A stretch of 12,038 nucleotides of DNA from Planctomycetaceae bacterium (GTDB taxonomy: Bacteria; Planctomycetota; Planctomycetia; Planctomycetales; Planctomycetaceae). The DNA is taken from the NCBI GenBank assembly GCA_947479075.1, contig CANJZR010000055.1, positions 1 through 12,038 of the forward strand, in the 5' to 3' direction. Position numbers and translations under genes: made by a program. The notes under the pieces are model-generated. The model was not told the DNA's origin and searched no databases. It worked only from the letters and a program-made list of their open reading frames with translations. Positions 7,786 through 12,038 of this stretch are shown here, in pieces (positions within the stretch are counted from its first letter, which is position 1; each line of letters begins with the position of its first letter).

Positions 7786-10095
7786 TTATTTCTGATTGGC
7801 AGCTGAGTGATAACTCACTCGCGAGGCCAGCGTCTGCTCCAGCAGGCCGATCAGGATCAGCCCCCACAGCAGCCACCAGCGAACCTCTTCGCCCGGAGAT
7901 TCCCGACGGAGCCAATCGGTTTCTCCCGGAGACTGAATGGTGAACTCAATGCCGCCCATCTGCTTTTTCAGTTGATCGTCGGTAATCAGTTCGAGCTGGC
8001 TTTCCTGAGGCGGAACGTTGTAGGCCAGCAGCGTCTCTTGAGTCGTCTGATCCTTACGAAAGCGACGCAACCCATACACGCCCGGTGAATCAGTCTCCCG
8101 AAAGTGATAGCTCACGGTGTGCGAGGTCGTCGCGGCCGAGGCGTTCTCAGCCCCCTCTCCCGCATGGTCCGCCTTGATCTTGATGACCTGATCATCAGGA
8201 GTCCGGATCTCGACATCATCCAGGAAGATCGCCTGATCGAGCGTGCCCGCGATCTCTTCTCCCACGATCTTGTGCGGCAGGGCCCTGTCCTTTCGGGCCA
8301 GGCGGCGAGCGATCTCCAGCTGGGCCACCACGAACGTCGGACTGGCATTGCCGCTGGCCCAGTTATTCCACACCGCTGGCGGCACTTCGCCGGGAGAATC
8401 AGGATCGATCGCCAGCTTCTGCATGGTCTCTGACAGAGGTGTTGGACCGGCCGCCGTCAGACATGTCAGTACGCGCCCCTGTCCATACTCGCTCTCCAAC
8501 ATCAGCGGAGCCCCATCACGCAGGCTAGCGATGACACGCGTCCCCTCCGCTCGGGGAGCTGAGGCATCGACAGCGAAGTATGCATTGATCTTTACGAAGT
8601 CGATCAGGGGATTCTCCTGTCCTGCGAGGATCGCAAAGACCGGATGGTCCGTGACGACCAGATCAGGCGTGGGAGTCGTCCCCGGAGCTGGCGGCAGAAG
8701 TGTGGGCGTCGGTGCCAGCGAGACGGGCAAGAGTCCCTTTCCAGATGCGTAGAACTCTTTGTTGTAAAATGTCGAGTTCAGCGTTTCACCTGCAAAGAAT
8801 GCGAGGCCACCTCCATCACGCACGTATTTACGCACGGCATCGGTCGCATCAGGTGGCAGGTCAGACACGTTCAGCAGATAGATCAACGCGAAGGGAGTGA
8901 GATCGCGTTTCCGCAATCCCTCGGGGCCATCAATCGTCACCGAGTATCCGGTGACGGACTGATCAGCTGCCAGGGCATCGGCCACGTACCGCCCCTGCAC
9001 TGCCCCGGCGGTACCGTCAATCACGAGAACGGGGTTTGACTGCGGAACATCCACAGCGATCCGACGGATGTTGTCCGCTTCGAGTGCATCGGCTTCCAGA
9101 GACACCTCGACTCGGTGCAGGCCACTACTGGCGAAATCCACGTCGAACGTCACCTCACGAGTTTCGCCAGCGGGCAGCGGAGGAAGCGGCTCACGGCGAT
9201 TGAGGGCCTGGCCATCGATGGCCACGGCCAGCTTGGCGGTGTTGACCTCACGTTTCCCAGCGTTCAACACTTTCGCCCGCATCACGATCGGGACACCGAC
9301 TGCAGCTGTTTCCACGGCGCCGGTGAGATCGGTAATCGCCAGATTCTCGTGCTGCTCGTTCACGAGCCGTACCAGATTCAAACTGACCTGGGCATTGTCC
9401 AACGCCTCCAGCTCGCTGATCAGTGCCCCATTGTCATACCAGTCAGGCTTGCGAAAGTCAGACAGGATGTGGAGTACCTTTTCCGTCGCCCGGTCGCTGA
9501 TGAGTCGACTACGCACGGAACTCAAGGCCGCGACGGGATTGCCAGTGCGGAAGGAACAGGTCAGGTCCTGCAGCTGGGCGGCCGAGTCGTCGAGCAGTTG
9601 GGCGTCGACATCCCGTTCCGTCAGGCCGGACGAAGTCTCGGTGGGATTGGACAGCATGACCAGCGTGACACGCTGCGTGCCGGGCCGTTCTGCTCCCTGG
9701 GCAATGATTCCGCGCACCACATCGCGAGCCTGATCAAACACGCTCGACTCGCCGAGTCGGTCCCGCATCGAGCCAGTGTCATCAAGCAGGATGACATGGT
9801 GAGTTCGCGCCCCTTGAAACAACGACAGGTGCTTGGGATCGACAATCAACCGACCGATCAATGCAAGGATCAACAGCACGAGCAGTATCCGGGCCAGCAG
9901 AAGCAGCAGCTGTTCCAGCAGCACACGGCGACGGTTCTTCTGCTCGCTGGCGAGAAGGAATTCCATCGCCGCAAAACGGACCCGCTTATACCGCATCCGA
10001 TTGATCAAATGGATGATGATCGGCAGTGCAGCCAGCGCGACTCCCGGCCAAAACAGCGCCGGATTCAGAAAGTGCTGGAGGATCCAGGACGACAC
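7786..10095 (-). CDS. BatA-type VWA membrane protein with GATase-like domain
   Basis: A 769-aa protein. The N-terminal BatA-type segment FLNPALFWPGVALAALPIII (first membrane helix about 14-31) is followed by IHLINRMRYKRVRFAAMEFL. A second helix is at about 62-84. The VWA domain (about 98-245) has a MIDAS of the form D105-x-T107-x-S109 (LLDDTGSM) and HILSDF with D213. A CARDB/Ig-like stretch (about 250-350) has LPAGETREVTFDVDFASSG. A GATase-like stretch (about 355-470) has NPVLVIDG, FALIYLLNV and GGGLAFFAGETLN, with no recognisable catalytic triad. A beta-rich region and a C-terminal helix (about 740-756) complete it. The start is GTG 10095, with AAGG 5 nt upstream and the BatA motif starting 9 residues in. 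It is the first gene of the probable minus-strand operon BatA-type, DUF58, YdcZ-like. It is likely a membrane partner of an unseen MoxR ATPase; the cellular process is unproven. Confidence 0.9.
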   Translation of the reverse strand: MSSWILQHFLNPALFWPGVALAALPIIIHLINRMRYKRVRFAAMEFLLASEQKNRRRVLLEQLLLLLARILLVLLILALIGRLIVDPKHLSLFQGARTHHVILLDDTGSMRDRLGESSVFDQARDVVRGIIAQGAERPGTQRVTLVMLSNPTETSSGLTERDVDAQLLDDSAAQLQDLTCSFRTGNPVAALSSVRSRLISDRATEKVLHILSDFRKPDWYDNGALISELEALDNAQVSLNLVRLVNEQHENLAITDLTGAVETAAVGVPIVMRAKVLNAGKREVNTAKLAVAIDGQALNRREPLPPLPAGETREVTFDVDFASSGLHRVEVSLEADALEADNIRRIAVDVPQSNPVLVIDGTAGAVQGRYVADALAADQSVTGYSVTIDGPEGLRKRDLTPFALIYLLNVSDLPPDATDAVRKYVRDGGGLAFFAGETLNSTFYNKEFYASGKGLLPVSLAPTPTLLPPAPGTTPTPDLVVTDHPVFAILAGQENPLIDFVKINAYFAVDASAPRAEGTRVIASLRDGAPLMLESEYGQGRVLTCLTAAGPTPLSETMQKLAIDPDSPGEVPPAVWNNWASGNASPTFVVAQLEIARRLARKDRALPHKIVGEEIAGTLDQAIFLDDVEIRTPDDQVIKIKADHAGEGAENASAATTSHTVSYHFRETDSPGVYGLRRFRKDQTTQETLLAYNVPPQESQLELITDDQLKKQMGGIEFTIQSPGETDWLRRESPGEEVRWWLLWGLILIGLLEQTLASRVSYHSAANQK

Positions 10096-10135
10096 AGGAA
10101 CCTTTCCCGGTTCGATGAGCGAGTGGTGGTCGCTG

Positions 10136-10165
10136 ATTGTAGCGGGAAGATTTGCGAAGGGCGAA
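10136..10165 (-). promoter_or_regulatory. Possible promoter of the BatA-type/DUF58 operon
   Basis: Read on the minus strand, TACAAT (10136-10141) matches the -10 consensus at five of six positions. A weak -35, TTCGCC (10160-10165), lies 18 nt upstream. The expected transcript start would be about 30-35 nt before the GTG at 10095. It is the best candidate in the divergent region, but it rests on consensus matching only. Confidence 0.28.
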
Positions 10166-10258
10166 CGGCAGGTCAGGCGAGTCGAAGGCGGGACACCCTT
10201 TCGGACGTGAATGACATGCCTGCCGAGAGGCTGACACCGATGTTTTTATCCGTGTTGT

Positions 10259-10288
10259 TTGACCAGCAGATTCCAAGCGTCGTATTCT
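10259..10288 (+). promoter_or_regulatory. Possible promoter of the peroxiredoxin gene
   Basis: TTGACC (10259-10264) matches the -35 consensus at five of six positions. It is followed at 18-nt spacing by TATTCT (10283-10288), four of six for -10. It would start transcription about 80 nt before the ATG at 10377. No clear peroxide-responsive operator is visible next to it. Confidence 0.33.
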
Positions 10289-10376
10289 GGGATGGTATCA
10301 GCCTGCCCCGTGTTCGGCATTTGAGCCGTGCAACGCGGTGGCCTCATCGATTGACCTATACAAGAGGATCACTCTC

Positions 10377-10979
10377 ATGCAGCGTCTTAGCACCTGGACA
10401 TTGGCGACCGTGACGGCCCTGGGGTTGGCGGTATTGGGAATCGGACAAAACATTATGGCTGAAGAAGCAAAGCTCGATGTGGGGGCCACAGCTCCGGAAT
10501 TCAGCGTCAAGGACGATGCCGGGAAGGACTGGAAATCCTCGGACCACTTCGGGAAGAAGATCGTTGTGGTCTACTTCTACCCAGCCGACCTGACCGGTGG
10601 CTGTACCAAGCAGGCGTGCGGCTTCCGCGATGATCTGTCCAAGCTGCAGGACAGCGGCGTCGAAGTTGTCGGCGTGAGCGGCGACACCGTCGAGAACCAC
10701 CAGATCTTCAAGAAGGACCAGAAGCTGAACTTCGCGCTGCTGGCCGATGTCGAAGGTGAAGTCGCCACGAAGTTCGGCGTCCCGGTCGAGATCGCCGACA
10801 AGGTGGCGAAGGTCAAGACCTCGGACGGCAAGGAGATCTCATTGACCCGCAAGGCGACTGCCAAACGCTGGACCTTTGTCGTCGGCCTCGATGGCAAGAT
10901 CGCTTACAAGAACACGATGGTTGCCGCTGCGGATGACAGCAAAGCAGTCGCAGCAGCGATCGAGAAGCTGAAGAAGTAA
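10377..10979 (+). CDS. Exported Bcp/PrxQ-like peroxiredoxin
   Basis: A 200-aa thiol peroxidase that reduces hydrogen peroxide and organic hydroperoxides. The ATG at 10377 is preferred (GAGGA 8 nt upstream); an in-frame GTG at 10338 would add 13 residues ahead of what is clearly a signal peptide. Residues 1-28 look like a Sec signal, with a hydrophobic core ATVTALGLAVLGIG and probable cleavage after IMA, before EEAKLD. The AhpC/TSA fold follows: VGATAPEFSVKDDAGK, then VVVYFYPADLTGGCTKQACGFRD. The peroxidatic cysteine is C76 and the likely resolving cysteine is C81, the five-residue spacing of Bcp/PrxQ atypical 2-Cys enzymes; T73 is the usual active-site threonine. GGC replaces the more common PGC. 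The conserved arginine is probably in AKRWTFVVG. The signal peptide places it outside the cytoplasm, unlike E. coli Bcp. It is monocistronic by context: divergent from the BatA-type operon and followed by hairpins. Confidence 0.92.
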   Translation: MQRLSTWTLATVTALGLAVLGIGQNIMAEEAKLDVGATAPEFSVKDDAGKDWKSSDHFGKKIVVVYFYPADLTGGCTKQACGFRDDLSKLQDSGVEVVGVSGDTVENHQIFKKDQKLNFALLADVEGEVATKFGVPVEIADKVAKVKTSDGKEISLTRKATAKRWTFVVGLDGKIAYKNTMVAAADDSKAVAAAIEKLKK

Positions 10980-10980
10980 G

Positions 10981-11000
10981 CTCTCGGTCATTTTCGAGAG
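10981..11000 (+). terminator. Weak hairpin just after the peroxiredoxin gene
   Basis: CTCTCG (10981-10986) pairs with CGAGAG (10995-11000) around an 8-nt loop, starting 1 nt after the stop codon. There is no downstream T-run. It could contribute to 3' end protection or termination together with the larger hairpin at 11021-11051. Confidence 0.3.
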
Positions 11001-11020
11001 TCAGCAACGCGTTCAATCCT

Positions 11021-11051
11021 GCGGCCGATCGGAACATCATCGATCGGCCGC
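11021..11051. terminator. Perfect 11-bp hairpin between convergent genes
   Basis: GCGGCCGATCG (11021-11031) and CGATCGGCCGC (11041-11051) form a perfect, very GC-rich 11-bp stem with the 9-nt loop GAACATCAT. It sits between two convergent genes: 41 nt after the peroxiredoxin stop and 9 nt after the stop of the minus-strand gene. A shared bidirectional terminator is the simplest reading. Neither side has a clear U-tract, so it is not a textbook intrinsic terminator. Confidence 0.6.
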
Positions 11052-11060
11052 GTGTCATTA

Positions 11061-11513
11061 TTACCGGTAAATCAACGACGAAGCCGACACCGACTGAATC
11101 GGCTTCAGGAGCATTTCGCCGCACGATGTCTGGATCGTCAGCGAATGCTGGAATGGAGCGGCGAATGTGCCAGCCCCCTGGCGGCGGTTTTCCAGCACGA
11201 GCATGCCCACTCGCCCCCGGCCATCGAACAGCTGATACTGCCCCTGGGGAATCCGATCCAGCAGCCCGAGAATCGGCGATGTGGCCCGCTCGGCCAGTTT
11301 CGTGGCAGAGACCCGCGGCGAAACGGGAATGTTCTGCAGGACGGACGGTCCGGCATAGACCGATTGGCTTTTCGCCCGGGCAGCAGCAATCTCCTGCTGA
11401 ATCTTCTGGTCCCCCGACCAAAGACTCGCAAAAGCGACCACGGAAGCGATCAAACCGACCAGACGCATTAGCGGGCGGGCTGTGTCGTTGGTTGAGTACA
11501 CGACGATCCCCAT
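11061..11513 (-). CDS. Hypothetical membrane-anchored small protein
   Basis: A 150-aa protein that I do not recognise. Residues about 16-33 (MRLVGLIASVVAFASLWSG) form one hydrophobic signal-anchor segment. A short charged helical stretch follows (DQKIQQEIAAARAKSQ). The rest is a soluble domain of about 100 residues with probable beta strands near GQYQLFDGRGRVGMLVLENR and FQHSLTIQTSCGEMLL, and a single cysteine. It would probably face the periplasm (inference from the anchor). The ATG at 11513 is weakly supported by a GAGAGA directly before it. An internal ATG at 11468, which starts right at the hydrophobic segment, is a reasonable alternative (135 aa), though it has no ribosome site either. 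It stands alone: convergent with the peroxiredoxin gene and divergent from the Minf_1886 gene. It is a real gene by its coherent anchor-plus-domain layout and by the hairpin after its stop. Confidence 0.6.
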   Translation of the reverse strand: MGIVVYSTNDTARPLMRLVGLIASVVAFASLWSGDQKIQQEIAAARAKSQSVYAGPSVLQNIPVSPRVSATKLAERATSPILGLLDRIPQGQYQLFDGRGRVGMLVLENRRQGAGTFAAPFQHSLTIQTSCGEMLLKPIQSVSASSLIYR

Positions 11514-11775
11514 TCTCTCATCGATGACACATCAGACTCTTGGAACGGTATTCCGCAGTCAGTATCGACGACCGGAAACTTCTCCGGTGAGGCAAACTCT
11601 GCCGAAAGATTGGCGACTGGGAAAGATGGGTGTCTGTAGTGGTCGTACGGTCTGGTGGTTTACCGGTCGCATTTCGGGACAGCCGGGACTGTGCATTCCA
11701 GCTGAAAAATAGCGACTCGAATGAAAACTCCTGTCAAGAAAACTTTGCGGAAGAAAATCATCTCTGCAGAGGGGC

Positions 11776-11803
11776 TTTCCATGAATACCGATCAGGGTAT
11801 ATA
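11776..11803 (+). promoter_or_regulatory. Possible promoter of the Minf_1886-family gene
   Basis: TTTCCA (11776-11781) and TATATA (11798-11803) are 16 nt apart and give a rough -35/-10 pair about 60 nt before the ATG. The -10 overlaps one arm of the ATACC/GGTAT inverted repeat. Support is consensus resemblance only. Confidence 0.25.
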
Positions 11804-11813
11804 GTTCATTGTC

Positions 11814-11832
11814 ACTCTCCGATGTGGAGGGT
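11814..11832 (+). other. Leader stem-loop upstream of the Minf_1886-family gene
   Basis: ACTCTCC (11814-11820) pairs with GGAGGGT (11826-11832) around the loop GATGT: seven pairs including one G-U. A second tiny hairpin, CCCT/AGGG with a 3-nt loop, overlaps the AGGGGA ribosome site at 11851-11856. Both could affect translation start, but stems this short occur by chance. Confidence 0.3.
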
Positions 11833-11865
11833 GGCAGTTGCATCCCTTTCAGGGGAATCGGAGTC

Positions 11866-12038
11866 ATGGCCCTCACCAGCAGGTTGCGTCCTTCTCGACT
11901 CAAGTTCCACCCGGACGCCTACCGGTTCGTCTTCGAGGCCCTGCAGTTTTCGCAGGAAAACTTGAAGAAGGCCTCGCAGGAAACGGATGATGACTCGGCA
12001 CATATCACCGGCCCCGAGCTGTTGGTGGGAGTGCGTGA
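11866..12038 (+). CDS. Minf_1886-family protein, 5' part only
   Basis: The first 57 codons of a gene that runs off the window. ATG 11866 has GGGGAA 8 nt upstream and GGAG closer in. The protein (MALTSRLRPSRLKFHPDAYR, then FVFEALQFSQENLKK, then AHITGPELLVGVR) matches the start of the Minf_1886 family (TIGR04138), which is restricted to Planctomycetes and Verrucomicrobia. The family signature FHPDAY...FVFEAL and the AHITGxELLxGxR block are both present. Members are about 130-150 aa, so more than half is missing here. The function is unknown. It is the strongest single taxonomic marker in the window. Confidence 0.85.
   Translation, partial: MALTSRLRPSRLKFHPDAYRFVFEALQFSQENLKKASQETDDDSAHITGPELLVGVR

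Larger units (their letters stand above)
11514..11865. other. 352-nt divergent intergenic region
   Basis: This stretch separates the hypothetical gene from the Minf_1886 gene. It is more AT-rich than its surroundings from about 11700 to 11815. It holds a possible promoter (11776-11803), a small ATACC/GGTAT inverted repeat (11785-11800) and a stem-loop in the presumed leader (11814-11832). Short frames that run through it have no recognisable protein character. I see no RNA gene or repeat family. Confidence 0.5.

Noticed and set aside
9115..10413. Long plus-strand frame (432 codons) opposite the BatA-type gene
   Set aside because: It lies almost entirely antisense to a well-supported gene. 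The composition is low-complexity (many Arg, Gln, His), with no domain or ribosome site. It is a shadow caused by codon bias.
11482..11712. Small plus-strand frame of 76 codons in the intergenic region
   Set aside because: It starts inside the opposite gene, has no ribosome site and no recognisable features, and its residue make-up looks random.
11559..11903. Minus-strand frame of 114 codons overlapping the Minf_1886 start
   Set aside because: It overlaps a family-supported gene start, and its sequence has no domain, signal or membrane segment.

Overview
The window looks like chromosomal DNA from a planctomycete (Planctomycetota), probably a moderate-GC member of the Planctomycetaceae-like families. 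Three things point there. The last, truncated gene starts like the Verrucomicrobia/Planctomycetes-restricted Minf_1886 family. There are two large membrane-anchored von Willebrand A (VWA) proteins carrying glutamine-amidotransferase-like domains, next to a DUF58 protein. There is also a GlmU-like sugar nucleotidyltransferase of the alternative (non-E. coli) type. The species cannot be named from the sequence. I see no tRNA, rRNA, insertion sequence, phage gene, CRISPR array or att site.

Layout. 2-1675 (+): C-terminal part of a large PQQ/BamB-like beta-propeller protein whose start lies outside the window. 1748-4009 (+): VWA/GATase-like membrane protein. 4020-4307 (-): small DUF493 (YbeD-like) protein. 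4523-5803 (+): GlmU-like hexapeptide protein. 5806-6306 (-): DUF606/YdcZ-type membrane protein. 6382-7764 (-): DUF58 protein. 7786-10095 (-): BatA-type VWA membrane protein. 10377-10979 (+): exported Bcp/PrxQ-like peroxiredoxin. 11061-11513 (-): unrecognised membrane-anchored small protein. 11866-end (+): start of a Minf_1886-family gene.

How the genes relate. The BatA-type VWA protein and the DUF58 protein are 21 nt apart on the same strand and are very likely co-transcribed; the YdcZ-like gene may be the third gene of that unit. These two, plus the 753-aa VWA protein on the other strand, are the membrane components usually found with a MoxR AAA+ ATPase (Bat-like systems). No MoxR gene is present here, and the set is split by three unrelated genes. 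The two VWA proteins share one architecture: two N-terminal membrane segments, a VWA domain, a beta-rich linker domain, a GATase-like domain with a matching glycine-rich strand, and a C-terminal membrane segment. They look like diverged paralogues that could assemble together. The other genes are accessory or housekeeping functions: cell-envelope sugar nucleotide synthesis, peroxide defence, and small conserved proteins.

I did not find a convincing undescribed system. The best candidates for a second look are the split VWA/DUF58 module, the single in-frame stop codon that separates the BatA-type gene from the DUF58 gene, and the structured leader before the Minf_1886 gene.
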